From Phlebopus portentosus (lineage: Eukaryota > Basidiomycota > Agaricomycetes > Boletales > Boletinellaceae), in NCBI GenBank assembly GCA_037892935.1, contig JAYXKI010000011.1, positions 868,001 through 932,000 on the forward strand: a DNA stretch of 64,000 bases. The letters are read 5' to 3'. Numbering within the stretch: position 1 is the stretch's first letter; each line of letters starts with the position of its first letter. Below are positions 1 to 11,428 of this stretch, piece after piece. A model generated the notes under the pieces. The model made no database searches. It was not told the origin of the DNA and worked only from the letters and a program-made list of their open reading frames with translations. Position numbers and translations under genes: made by a program.

Positions 1-596
1 AAGTACCACGTTCCAGCCGCGATTTTCGGATGTGAGATATTCTGTGTTTTTGAATGGATATATGCAGTCAGGCATGGTCTCACGTTGATAGATAGCGTGA
101 TCGACAAGGATCGGCGCGATAGTCAGATATAGCATAGTCAACACGGATGATTGCCCAACCGCCATCATGCCAAGTTACTTCTGCTTCACAAAGCCCAATG
201 AGCATCTGAATAGTCGCTCAATTCATCAGCAGTAGAAATAAAACAATACCGGTGAAAGGAACCCCAACCGCTTACGAAATGCTTGTTGATGTCGAGCGGT
301 TTGAGGCAGCGCGCCTCAGCAGTATATCTTGTCATGCTGTGTACCAGTAAATCTACACGATGCCGAATGAATAGCGCACTGCTATAGTTACGGTCAACGC
401 GTCGGAAACTGAGAAAGTAGCAGCCGAATATTCCTGGAGAGTTTCAATGTTTCAAAAAAGTGCGAATACGCTCTTTAATTTTCCGAGACTTTGTTCATTG
501 CTGCATACAAAAATACAATTTTTTGAGAGCAGGATTCACCCGGAACGAGAAGAAGGAACAAGTTCGATAACCTGACAGACGAGTGTCAATCAAATA
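1..596. other. Intergenic DNA, no gene recognised
   Basis: I see no open frame with protein-like composition on either strand and no RNA gene. The interval may hold the 3' region of the minus-strand gene that ends at 597. Confidence 0.5.
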
Positions 597-1481
597 TCAT
601 GTACAGCCTCTGGAAAGTAATCGCGAATTTCCAAAAACTGCGAGTCTGCGCGTCAATTTGGGCCGACCCAACCAAAACTTGCGCTGCCGCTTTCCGTGCT
701 CTGGAAGCTCTTCAACAACCAGAACTCCCGCTTGTGCTGGTTTCTCTTCGCTGTGCACAACAGGGTTAGCAAAGCCCTTTGCGATTGGAGCTTTTACCGC
801 CACAAACGCAGCTGTCGCAACCGTCGCGGAACGATTCAGCGCATTCTTTGTGCGAAAGTGTGCCGTCTTCAGGAAAGCCGGCGTCGCAGATTGCTGCATC
901 TTTTCTTCTTCTTCCTCGTCATCTTCCTCGTCATCCTCTACCTGCTTGCCGAGGACACCTTCGTTGACGGACAGGGTCCTCAGAACCGTGCGTGCGCCCT
1001 TAACGATAGGACGCGCTGGAATGGCTGTCTTAGCAGCAGCTGCACCGGCGATGCTCATGCACCGCCGCGCGCGAAGCGCCGCCCTCGTTCGAAACAGGTC
1101 CGGTCTGGAAGTGGTTCCTGTTGGATCCGAGCTCGCGCGAGGACGCCCTTTGATCTCCCGAATCGTGTTCTCCGATTTGGAGCGCGGCAACGACGGTCTC
1201 CTGCTTGGCACACACGTGGGTTTAGGAGGTGCTTGCGGCGCTATGTCCCTATAGCGGATAACAAAATTCTCGATCATCGGAGGTTGAACAGGCTGGGGTG
1301 TGATGGCGGTCCGAAAGATGCTCTGCGAGAAGGTCGGTGAATAGCACTTATACTCCTGAAACAAGCGACGTACGACCAGGAATCCCAATGCTGCCATCGC
1401 TTCAGCCGCGATGCAGAGTAAGATACCGTGTAAGGCGTTGGAACTTGGTCCGCCATCAGATACGACAAGGGTTTCAGTCAT
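597..1481 (-). CDS. Hypothetical membrane-anchored basic protein (294 aa)
   Basis: Single uninterrupted frame of 294 codons from an ATG at 1481. Residues about 17-42 form one hydrophobic segment (ALHGILLCIAAEAMAALGFL) followed by basic residues, which suggests a signal anchor with the rest of the chain on the cytosolic side. The middle is rich in Pro, Ser and Arg and looks disordered. An acidic run of Asp/Glu near residue 190 is encoded by the CTT/CCT-rich stretch at about 900-945. The C-terminal third is Ala- and Lys-rich. I do not recognise a family and assign no function. No intron is needed, but a spliced shorter form cannot be excluded. The overlapping plus-strand frame at 583-1254 has simple Ser-run composition and looks like a shadow. 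Confidence 0.5.
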   Translation of the reverse strand: MTETLVVSDGGPSSNALHGILLCIAAEAMAALGFLVVRRLFQEYKCYSPTFSQSIFRTAITPQPVQPPMIENFVIRYRDIAPQAPPKPTCVPSRRPSLPRSKSENTIREIKGRPRASSDPTGTTSRPDLFRTRAALRARRCMSIAGAAAAKTAIPARPIVKGARTVLRTLSVNEGVLGKQVEDDEEDDEEEEEKMQQSATPAFLKTAHFRTKNALNRSATVATAAFVAVKAPIAKGFANPVVHSEEKPAQAGVLVVEELPEHGKRQRKFWLGRPKLTRRLAVFGNSRLLSRGCT

Positions 1482-2003
1482 TGTAGGCTTCGATAGTTTG
1501 CTGTGGGTGAATATTCCGGAAGGGATGTTCTGAATAACTAACTAGAGAACTTAAGTCATGTTGGCAGCCGAGCTTTATAGTAAATATTTCTATGACGCTC
1601 TCCGATATACCAACGAAAGACAAATACTGGATCCAACACATATAACAATAGCATTCAGAGACGGGGTTCAGAATAGTGGGTCTCAGTGAAGTGTCTTGAT
1701 ACACCTCCGAGGTTTGGTCGGTATTTAGACCAAGGTGTCTCGGAACGCGTTCGTCGTCCGAGGCCGTCACGTGATCGCGACAATTGTCTCTTTTTTTTTT
1801 TGTTCTGTTATTTGTTTTCGAAGTTCTGGCGATCTGTACGTCATGTAAATTCAAGGTTAGGACGGAATATCGAAATAATAACTTGTGCTTCCTAGTACAG
1901 GTATGGAATGTTGCTCCAATTTCAGTTTACAAGCCGAAGGCGGCGTATTAGATTAAGAATGCGTAAAAAGCTATAACTAGGCAAGTCCGCGGAAGGACTC
2001 TTT
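1482..2003. other. Intergenic DNA between two minus-strand genes
   Basis: This is the 3' flank of the derlin gene and the upstream region of the 597-1481 gene. It holds a T-rich tract at about 1790-1802 and no convincing coding sequence. Confidence 0.5.
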
Positions 2004-3007
2004 CTAACTCCCTCCCAGACGATGTCCAGAACCCCAATTATAACCTGGCACTGATCGTGCTGCAGAACGTCCAGTAGAAGCGGTACGCTGCCCGCCCGCG
2101 TTAAGCACTCTTCCGACTCCAGGAACAACTCCCTCTCCGCGCTGATCCATGTAATCTGCCAGCCATTGCGGAGCGCGCGCAAAGGCCGCTCCTGGTCGAC
2201 CTGAGTCGGTGCTATGCACTAGATACCACCAGCCGTAGCCAGAGATCACCCCTGTTAGTGCTTGCGCTGCTGCCGAAGGCCCCGCGATGAACAAATCCAT
2301 AGCGACGAGAGCGTAGGGAAGGTATTTATGTGGTATCGAGATGAGACCGAAGAGCGATGTGACCCCGAGAGGGTCGAGGTAGGCGGACAGCGTGGTTAAG
2401 GAGATGAGTAAAGGTCGGAAGTGTATAAAGGAGTTGAGAGGGATGTTAAGAGCCTGAGAGTTGGAATTAGGTGTTGTTCGAATAGATGCCTTCAAACGAG
2501 ACGACGTACAAGAATGGCAAGAGAATTCAGGAAAGTTTGCCACGCATAGTCCGCAGATCGTCCGGTGTAATGCGCTGATTCAAGGGAACTTGAATTCCGA
2601 CTGCAACAGCAATTAGCCTTTTCCGAAATCAAGCTCGTGCCTTACGTGACCCTTACTAGAGCATGATGAAGTCGAATAAAAACTGAAATCCACCACCTGA
2701 ATCACGAGGGAAGATGGTCAAAGGAAATCAAGGAGTCAAAGTTGATACCAGGTACGACTGCGGAGCTCACCACCGAAAAACAGTGAAGTAAATGGTCTCC
2801 AAATCTGCATTTCAATACACGCAAAGATCAGCTTAACCGTAAAAATTATCAATATGCAAGACGGACTTCAAGTTTCTGCGTGATAGCATCCTTAACGAAG
2901 ACGATTCTATAGACTGAGAGCATGCCGAGGTTGACTGGCAGGGATATGCCCAGCGTCGAAGCGCAGAGAAATCGTGTCACCGGCGGAATTTTGCGTATTT
3001 CATCCAT
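2004..3007 (-). CDS. Derlin (Der1-like ER membrane protein)
   Basis: Derlins are rhomboid-like pseudoproteases of the ER membrane that help retrotranslocate misfolded proteins (ERAD). The reading starts at ATG 3007 with MDEIRKIPPVTRFLC, matching the derlin N-terminus, and continues through exons giving IWRPFTSLFFGGG, FDFIMLYRNSSSLES and HYTGRSADYAWQ. The last exon gives RPLLISLTTLSAYLDP, SLFGLISIPHKYLPYAL and AAAQALTGVISGYGWWYL, which are typical membrane segments and loops of the family. WR at the start of the rhomboid core and the GxxxG-like loop are kept, and no catalytic Ser/His pair is expected. I infer about five introns. The first donor would be GTCCGT, which is weak. The product is about 240 residues, the usual family size, with a hydrophilic Gly/Arg-rich tail. 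The family call is firm; exon edges are approximate. Confidence 0.88.
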
Positions 3008-4130
3008 AGTGAAATCTGTCGTCGTGGCCGAGTGCTTTCTGAGGATGAGAGGAGGTAAATAAGGACGAAGATATGAGGATTATGATGCGTTGGTGGAAAG
3101 AGCGAGATTACGTATCTGGCCGAAAGGTGACGTGTTGAGCACGTGATCTTTAAGTGCACGTGTGCGACGCGTGCCGGAGTGCCAATTCTTTCAACCGGAG
3201 CTTGAACATTACACTATACGCTCTCCTAGCCCATTTCGAGCCAACGCTCATCTTAGAGGATACACCCGACTTACAGCAGCATCTTCTTTTTTTGAGCATG
3301 GTCACGGACAGAAAGTTTAGCCCGTTCTGGCACGGATGATCTCTTGAACTTCCATGAGGTTCTTAATTTCCATGACGTCTCGGCTACCACGAGGAGTTGG
3401 CGCTAGTTGAACTGAGCCAAGAAATTAAACATTCACCGTTTTCGTTTTATCAACGTAAAACGCTTATTTGAGAGGGTCTCTTTTGGGGTCTCGTGATCAA
3501 GGCGCTTACATATCTGGAAAATCAGTCTCATCAGGTCTCATTTCTGTTTCGGATATGAAGCTCCGAGACATCTCGTGAACGCAACTGAATACTACTAGGC
3601 AATGCCACAAAACACTGTAATGCGCAGATTATGACGGAACTTAACTACCTTCTTGGGCGCTATCTGCATTAGATTAGCATTAGCGAAATTGCTACAGAGC
3701 GTGCTGTTGGAGACATCCAGTGTCACCTGCGTGCGGAAATATCGTCGAACCTGAGCTTTCTTCAAGAACGCCTCTGCAGGCAGATCAATCTCGTCTTGTT
3801 TTACCGCGGTAGTACCCTGTCTTCTGAAGAAATCAAGACATGTGGATATAGAGGATAGTTTCGGAGAGCAGTACGTTTTATTGTTATAATGTTGTGGTTA
3901 TGTACAAAATTCGAGACACAAAACGGAAATACCAGCCGCTAATGTTCCTCCTTGGAGATAATACAATGCTGTGGAATACAGTGCCGGAGGGTAGTGAAAA
4001 TACAATTGCATCAAGCTGAATGTCCATGTCCGATTGCTGTGAATTCTCCCGTCCGAGACCAGAACTGAAGAAAAGATGCGAATACAATGCTCTTCCGAAT
4101 AGATAATTGTCCCGGACAAATCAGAGCTCG
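3008..4130. other. Intergenic DNA, no gene recognised
   Basis: This is the upstream region of the derlin gene and the 3' flank of the next minus-strand gene. The short frames at 2977-3339 and 3884-4263 overlap real exons or lack protein-like composition. Confidence 0.45.
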
Positions 4131-4947
4131 TCAAGAGGCAAATCTGTTCTTGATCGCAGTCCATGCCGGTGCAGCGTTGGGATGCTCTGCGATGAAGCGC
4201 TCCATGTCCTGATCCGGAATCCTGTTGATGTCGACGCTTTGCCAGTAATGTGCCAGTACCCAAATGATATCCTGCACGTCCGAGTCGAGTGCACGGCTAC
4301 AATAATGGCGGACCCGGGGGTGAGAATTCATAAAAAATAATGAGGAAGCGTACGTACAGAGCCCAAGAGTTGACTTTAGCACGAAGAAACTCGGAGACAG
4401 TGAGGAACGGCAAAGCACGAATACGGGTTGTGGTAGCGTCGTCGAGCCGGCGTGGACCTCCTTCTCCAGCAGGAATGATTTCAATCTATGATTTCATCAG
4501 AGAACAGAGAGTCAGTTGAATTTTTTGTCTCGCGGAGGAGAAATTTACCGTGACCGGCGGAATGGGCTCGTTGTAAGTTACAAATAAACTGGTAAACAGC
4601 GGATATTAATATTTTCCTCTTGATCCTGGGGATACGTAATTAAAATAGCCTTACCGGTTCGTCCATGGCGAGTTGGTCACCGTCAGTGACGCATGGCCGT
4701 CAATTGCCTGGCGTACGCGTCCGAAAGGGTGCACTGAACCTCCTTCGACTATGCAGAGCACCTCCTACAAAATGTGGGTCAGCACGCACTGCAGATGTCT
4801 AAGCGATTTGTTACAGACGTTGCACTGAGGACTGTTCGACAGAAGAGCAATGAGCAAAGAGCCATGGAAGGCGTGAGGTATGCTCGCAGTAGCAAGAGCC
4901 TGCGAGAGCACCGTCGCAGCTTGAAGGACCCGGTTGGTCTCTGCCAT
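4131..4947 (-). CDS. Uncharacterised basidiomycete protein with nucleotidyltransferase-like start
   Basis: The reading starts at ATG 4947 (MAETNRVLQAATVLSQAL) and joins five exons through short introns: ...HAFHGSLLIALLSNSPQCN, then a segment with CIVEGGSVHPFGRVRQAI, then LFVTYNEPIPPVT, then IEIIPAGEGGPRRLDDAT through FLTVSEFLRAKVNSWAL. The last exon reads RALDSDVQDIIWVLAHYW to AIKNRFAS and stops at 4131. The pattern of a leading helix, 'aFHGs', then strands with an acidic partner, and a later 'L..K..swa.R..k.D..Di..L' block resembles nucleotidyltransferase-fold proteins of the AbiEii/MNT kind. A conserved unknown family of this form is common in mushrooms. The classical GS..D.D metal-binding pair is not evident, so activity is uncertain. 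The product is about 190 residues. Function is inferred only from fold resemblance. Confidence 0.6.
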
Positions 4948-5937
4948 GTCGAGCAGGACTTCAGTCTGAGTAGGAGCAAGGCATGCCACTTTTATACATT
5001 TCTGAGGTGGAAAGCGACGCCAGCAAGGAATTGATGAACAACGGTACATGGGCGCCTTGAGTCCAGAACAGCAACGCGATGAGTCACTTGAGCATCGGGC
5101 TGGGCGACTTGCAGCCAGCGTGTTAACGGGGTGCGAATGTGTATGGGCCACGAAGACGTCTAGGAGTGAAGAACCTGTGATGTTCTGGTGTTCGTTCAAT
5201 GTATGTATGAAAAGTTACGAGGGACCCTGTTAGGTGTCACAGAGGTACAGCTCCCATAGATGCTATGGATCATATTGAAGAAGGCAGATCTGGATTCTTA
5301 TAGCCCGTGAGATGGCTCCAGCGTCGAAGGGAGAAGCAAATGCCGTTCTGATCTGTTTCTTAGCAAAACGAGTCGCGTGCGCAGTGTAATGCACGCCTTT
5401 CAGACTGGAATTTAATCATGGCATCGGAGAGGACCATGGGATCACATGGTATGCCTGACCAGTGACCAGGCGGCTGTGAGACGAGTAAGATTCGGAAGGG
5501 CTGCGAATAACGCCGACGAGATGAATCTGCTGGCCGGAGAGGCATTAAGAGAATAAATTTTCAAAAAAAAAAAAGATGGGGCAAGAATTTACCTGTAGCT
5601 GTTTCGAACAGTGTCCGACTCAAGAAAAGGTAGTTTAAGTTGCATGAGCGGGGCCCAAGTTTGCAAATAGGTCCGGTACTCGGAAATGAACGAAATGAAT
5701 GCAAGGTTTGTGACCGTGAGATTTTGTTGTCTTATGCGGACTTTTCTTGCGTTTTTTTGTGCTCGCTCGTTTGTCGTGGACAACGTGGACAATCCAGTGT
5801 CGAGCTCGAGCTGCTCAAAAACTCGAGCTGTACGCAGAATGTGTCAGTCAGTTCTGAGCAGAAGCTGACATGTCTTTCGCACAGGCTGGTGGAAGCGAAT
5901 GCAAAAAACGTTATTTGGGAGACAGGTGAACCATGTA
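4948..5937. other. Region upstream of MRS2, with a possible unrecognised minus-strand exon
   Basis: On the minus strand, 5589 to about 5830 is open with protein-like composition (for example ISFISEYRTYLQTWAP), ending at a plausible GT donor. A second open stretch lies at about 5440-5545. A small spliced gene divergent from MRS2 is possible, but I cannot recognise a family or fix its start. A run of A at about 5562-5573 lies between the two stretches. The rest appears non-coding. Confidence 0.3.
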
Positions 5938-7887
5938 ATGAACCTCGTCCAATATGCTCGACCACAGAGACAGTTAGCATCGGTTCTCTCACGTCGCTCG
6001 CTGAGCACCGTACAAAGGGCGCCTCGATTACGTGAGGACCCAGTCAAGGTCTTGGGTTCTTCGCATGTCTTGAATCGTAGAAGCAATCCTGTTCACGGCA
6101 TTCATGTCCACTCCAGGAACGTGTCTTGGCTCAATAGGTTTCGTCGTGACAGTCGAAGTTCTGAACCATTCTCTTCCACATCTGATGGACAAGATGAGGC
6201 GGGGAGAGTCGCAATTATAGAGAAGGTTATGAAGGGCCGGCAGCCTGCAGACCTTATGCTGCGATGTATGTCTGTAGTCAGCTTTGCCGCAAAACAAAAC
6301 TTGATGAATTTTAGGCACCATACTCAACTCTCAGGGTGACGTCAAAACTATCTCTGGTCAATTCAAGCGTCAAGATCTGTGTACAGAGCACAAACTGAAT
6401 GTAAGTCTTCTTGTCTTTGAACAGGCCGTACTTTGACTTCGTTTTCCAGCCTCGCGACCTTCGCAAGATTGATTCCAGAATACCCAACCTTGTGCCTACA
6501 ATTTTAGCTAGGAAGGAGGCGATTTTGGTGAGGTTATCTGGCCAATAGGCGAGGTTCGAGCAACTTCTCAACTAATGTTAGGTGAATGTACTTCATATCC
6601 GCGCCCTGGTCAAAGCAGATTCCGTGATATTGTTTGATACATACGGATCGGTTGACTCTCGTCTCCACTCGGTCTTTCTGTATCATCTAGAGGTATAATT
6701 TTTGCGGCAATGCCAAATTGTTTGTCTTTTAATTGCGTTCACTTTTTAGCACAACTTGAAAGCAAAAGGGAACGGCTTACCTTACGAATTTCGGTGCGTT
6801 AAATCTACACTGTGTCACGTCACTTACGCTGATACAACCCAATAGTGCTATTGAATCAATTCTTCTTTCGGTTTTGGGTGCCTTGGAGTCCGAAATGGTA
6901 TTTATGCGTAATCTCATTGGTGGAATCCTCGCCGAGCTCGAGGATGACATCAATCGTGACAAGTTTAAGCGCCTATTGCATTACTCCCGACGACTCAACG
7001 CTTTCCAAAACCGGGCAAAATTAGTTAGCTTCCTCTCAGTTATCATCACCATGCCATGCTCACAAGCATTCTAGGTTCAAGAAGCATTAGAGGAAGTGTT
7101 GGAGCAAGGTAGAGAATAACGATCTTCTGACTTCTGGTCACATGTATGATGTATCCTATAGATGAGGATCTTGCGGCTATGTATCTCACCGACAAGAAGA
7201 AAGGGAATCCACGAAGTTCTAAGGATCACGAGGAGCTTGAAGTCTTGTTAGAATCGTTTTCTAAACAAGTCGAGGAAATTGTCAATGAAGCTGACGCTAT
7301 TATGGTAAGTTTGCTGGTACTTTAGTGACCATTTACTGATAGTACGTTTTAATTAGACTAACGTGCAATCAACGCAAGAAATTGTGGAGCTCATTCTTGA
7401 TTCTAATCGCAATGCACTACTAGCTTTGGACTTACAAGTTGAAACTTTTAAAATATGCTGCGCCACAACAATCTCGCTAACTTATATATAGGTATCTATC
7501 GGCACACTGGGTATTGGAACGGGCGCTCTCATTGCGGGCCTTTTTGGTATGAACGTGCGTGTCGGGAAATCGGAGTAACTTTCGGTCTCGCTAACCCATG
7601 TTCTTCTTAGTTGACGAGCCACATGGAAGAGAGCGAATGGGCTTTCGCCGAAATGTCTGCTCTGGCAGTGACTGTCTCCCTATTGGTAGCATGGCTAGGC
7701 ATACGCAAGTATGACAGATCCCATGCGTGTCGTTTCTGACCGCGTGTCTGAATTTTCTTTTCTTCACCCTTCTTATAGGCTCGCCAGAATCCGAAAGGTT
7801 GGATTATCTTCGAGCATGAACGGCGCGAAACGAAGGCCATGGCTTCCCCTTCCTCTTCGCAAACGAGGCCTAGACGATTGGTCGTGA
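5938..7887 (+). CDS. MRS2: Mitochondrial magnesium channel of the CorA/MRS2 family
   Basis: MRS2 forms a pentameric Mg2+ channel in the inner mitochondrial membrane. The chosen start, ATG 5938 (MNLVQYARPQRQLASVLSRR), gives an Arg/Ser-rich leader without acidic residues, typical of mitochondrial import. An in-frame ATG 39 bases upstream (5899) is an alternative. Exons then give TILNSQGDVKTISGQFKR, PRDLRKIDSRIPNLVPTI, ADSVILFDTYGS and YEFRAIESILLSVLGALES. The long helical part follows (ILAELEDDINRDKFKRLL, VQEALEEVLEQ, YLTDKK, QSTQEIVELILDSNRNAL). The family hallmark follows in GIGTGALIAGLFGMN: the GMN signature closing the first membrane helix. A second hydrophobic helix (ALAVTVSLLVAWLGI) and a basic tail end at TGA 7887. 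I count about ten short introns. All parts expected of the family are present, so the gene looks intact. Confidence 0.92.
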
Positions 7888-9233
7888 CCCCATCTTTGAC
7901 TAACACCGAGGTGAATTGATTAATGACTGTTCCCTTCTTTCCTCTCTGTCTTACAATATTGCCCCCCAAACTAGCATTCCGGAACTATAGCATATTCCGA
8001 TCCGCGCCTTTGTTAATAACAAGCATTCCTGTGCGAACATTCGTTATCGTCACCATCTGTATACCCTCCTCGGATCGATCCTTATAAGAGTGATGCTGGA
8101 GCTAAACTCTGTCCAAGCCATGCAGGCTGCTGCCGATCATCGCGTGGCTCCCGCGAAGCTTATAATCTTCTGGAAGCAGATGTTGATTCAACATGTGAGT
8201 AAGACATGGAGGCTCTCGCAAGAGCGTTCTTTTTCAATTTGTCACGGGACTCTCCAGACGGAAACAACGAAGCAGACAGACAGACACTATGCGCGCAGGC
8301 CCCTGTTAGTTGACGGACATTTGCGACATTTCGAACACGCTCCTGAGAACAAGCCGGTTCACTGGCGGGACACGCTCGGTCGGCACGTGGGTGTTACTCA
8401 TGGGGTGATTCATCATGGCTGCTTCCAGGCATCCGAGCTGCTTCGGCCCTGTTCCCGTGCCCCCGACGACTGGTCTCCCACCAAACTTCCGCGCAGCTAC
8501 TGAATGGATGATCTGGCCCGTCCAGCACCCCGAATTCTTCAATTTGGTCGACGACGCCTCCGGAACCCATCCTGGCCAAGAGTAGGTGTATGTGCGTTCT
8601 CCGAGCTAGAAGATGAGGTTCTATCCTCTATTCAGCTTTTGGTTCTATCCCCAACTGTTCCTGGCAGCTACATCGAAAGTCAACTAGTCACTTAACCTTC
8701 TATTCTAGTGCAACTTAGTCATCAAATTTTCAGTTTTCCTTTCGCTTAGTTCTCTGATTTCCGTTCCTGCGCCAAAGTGCACGTCAGCCTCCCCGTCCCC
8801 TGACCGATCATCCCCTCTATTCACGACCCCAGAAGGATGCTTTACGACGGAACAGACGCTCGCTGGGAGGCCTTCCACTCCGCTTCGCGTGGTGAACTCG
8901 GCCGACCGACGGGAAGCGGCATTCATTACAAGGGCGAGGCGAGACGGCGGGGACATACGTCTGGGGTTCTTCCCATACCCCGCTCCCGTCAAGGTCGCAC
9001 AGCATATTCGTCTATATATGCTAACCTGTTTGCATTACGCGCCCAAATGCAGTGCGTACATTTCGCTACGAGGTCATAAGGACATGTTTATATGGATCAA
9101 ACGTTTTTTTTCATTTGTTCTAGCCAAGCCCGGCCGGCCGATCCCCGACTTCGGGTTTGATTCCTGTTTAGTATGGTAGCCTCGTGAACGCACCGTTTAA
9201 TACTCGCCTTCTACAAGCTATGCGTTTCGTTGA
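7888..9233. other. Gene-poor region with possible decayed coding stretches
   Basis: Between MRS2 and the degenerate repeats I see only fragments. From about 8090 to 8577 on the plus strand there are open stretches in shifting frames joined by plausible intron ends (GTGAGT at about 8192, an acceptor at about 8309). One stretch from ATG 8414 reads ATEWMIWPVQHPEFFNLVDD and stops at about 8584. This could be a short unknown gene or the remains of one. Nothing is recognisable beyond about 8600. Confidence 0.3.
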
Positions 9234-10450
9234 ATGACCGTGGTACGATTTGGAAGCACCTCCCTATTGAAGTCGAGACTCTGGCCACGCTTTGTGCGTT
9301 TTAACTTGCGTGCCGAATTGGGAATTACAGTGAATGCCTGGATTTGGAAGATGGCGGGGAAGCCTAAGCCGAAATGGACACGAGATCATCATAGTAATGA
9401 GCGGTTCCGGCCAAAATTCGAATTCATCACAGAGTCTTCACGGTAGCGCTTTGCTTCAATCACCCTTCTTACGAGACATAGGTGAAGGTGCTATAGACCT
9501 TGAAACACCCTCAAATTCTTGGTGTAATTCGAGTCTGAGCCAGAATTTGCTCTACGAGGTCAGTGAGACCAGGGCTTTCTGTTCCGGCATTCGTTCTTTA
9601 CCTCCACCCAGCGGATGATTGTGGAACAAATCTGAAAGGTCTGCAATAGAGTCCTGACTCCAGTCTCGCGATAGTCGGGTCGTTCAGCATCTAATAGCGA
9701 CATTTCGTATGAATATTCATCACTATGCTCGAGGGTAACATCATTATTGTCGTATCTCGGCCCAAGATCTATCTCTCAGCCTCGCATTCCCTCAGCATCT
9801 GAATCTAACTCGAGTTCGAAGGGCGGGAATCAGTATTCAAACAACGTAAATACGGCTGTGCTGATTGTTGAGCCTGCCTTTCTCGTTCAAGTCCCTTAGG
9901 CTCGGAAGCGCTCTCTAGAGTTGAAACACCGCCTTCGTTTCATACGGGACTCTCCTATGTATCGGATCACGCATTTCTGGAAGGCGCGAATGTTCATTTG
10001 GAACGTGAAGTAGGTGCGGGCCATGAGGTCATCACCTTCGCCATCTTCTGCTCGTATTCCATCACGAGGACTCACCATTCCTTTCTCCTATTCATCTTGT
10101 ACCAGTCTTCCACCGGGGTCCGAATGGCTATAAAATCATGAAGTCTCTCGAGTCGCGGAAAGAACACTGGCTCATTGGAATTCAATATTCGAGCGTCATA
10201 CGTCAGACATCTTCACATCGCCCTTGAACGAGTGCAGTACGGCCCGGAAGCATCCTCGCCAGAGTCGAGACTCTGCCCTCGCTATGGACGTTTAGGATTA
10301 TGTTCGGAAGAAACACATGAGCATGGGACGTGGAAGGCGGAAGGCGCGAACGTTCATACGGAAGTTCAATTTCTGGGGACTCGACTTTCGCATCACCATC
10401 GTGGCGCCAGACCCTTCTTCGACTGCAGATTCATCACGAGACTGCTGTGT
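9234..10450. repeat. Degenerate direct repeat (about 9234-9450 and 10226-10450)
   Basis: Two stretches about 1 kb apart share an ordered series of short matches, for example GTCGAGACTCTG followed by a C-rich CGCT block, then a GGAA..GCC block and an ATTCATCAC.GAG block near the end. A third partial match lies around 9990-10110. Open frames are short and their composition is mixed, so these may be decayed copies of a gene or of a mobile element. I cannot identify the source. Repeat edges are approximate. Confidence 0.3.
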
Positions 10451-11428
10451 TGGTTCATCGGTTCTTCCATCTTTTTGTACCGGAAGTTTACGGCAAGGGG
10501 ATCGTAATGCTGCATCGGCCGCAAAAACCTTGAGTTATGGGCTCGTGTACGCCTGCGAGTTCGAGAAACTCAGATACTTCATTGCAAAGCTCGATACATT
10601 TTTATGCATTTCTATGCTTTTCACTGCTTTTCACTGCTTTTCCTTCAACGGACGTGGTTCGGCTAGTCTACTCGTTTCTTTTTTTCCATCTCTGTCAAAT
10701 GTTTGCGAACCTTGTGCAATAAATAGTAGCGTCCTCAGACGCAGCACGTGAGGATCGATATCTCGCAATCTGAGGTGTATATTGTCTATACTGTTTGTAC
10801 ATGTAATAATAATATCAATCCTTACAAAGTTTCTTTCTGTCATTACGGATTTGAAGTTTATCCCGTTCAGCGCACGGTGAGATTGTCACTCATGCCATTG
10901 ATCAGGTTACCGGGAGTAGAGTCAGGTTCCGCACTGTGGTGCATCCTCACTCACTCGTTGCTTCGTTTAACGTAGGCGGATAGTGTGATGTGTAATGCCA
11001 TTAAGGTCATAACAATCATGAGTCCCGCATAAACATGAGTAGAAAAGAGGACTGAAATGCGAGAGAATACCTTCTACTTCACGATCTGCATAAATATGTG
11101 TAAGTGTAACGAGAAAGGGGGAAAGGGAGGGCAAGAAACGCATCGTTCGTAGAACTTGGAATAAAAAGAAGCGTGAAGGCGCGCGACAATAAATGCCGAA
11201 ACACACGAGTGCTGCAGTGATATTATAACCAAAAGAAGAAAAAGAAAGAAACAATCGAATGCTGCTCGAATCTTTGCATGATAAGTAATCAAGAAAGAAG
11301 CCACACATCATCACCAGCCAGTGGTATATGCTGAAGTTACACTGATGTCTAAGTCTCAGAGTAGCACTCCGCATCCCACATCCCGCTTACCACCAGAAAC
11401 CAAAATTACGAGATATGTACAAAGTGAA
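10451..11428. other. Intergenic DNA downstream of the 520-residue protein gene
   Basis: AT-rich, with no frame that looks like protein. It probably contains the 3' untranslated region of the minus-strand gene ending at 11429. Confidence 0.45.

Noticed and set aside
583..1340. Plus-strand open frames over the 597-1481 gene
   Set aside because: Ser-run and Arg-rich composition arises from the complementary strand of an acidic, Pro-rich coding frame; these are shadows.
8090..8503. 137-codon plus-strand frame as an intact gene
   Set aside because: Composition shifts along it and a GTGAGT donor sits inside it; at best parts are exons of an unrecognised or decayed gene.
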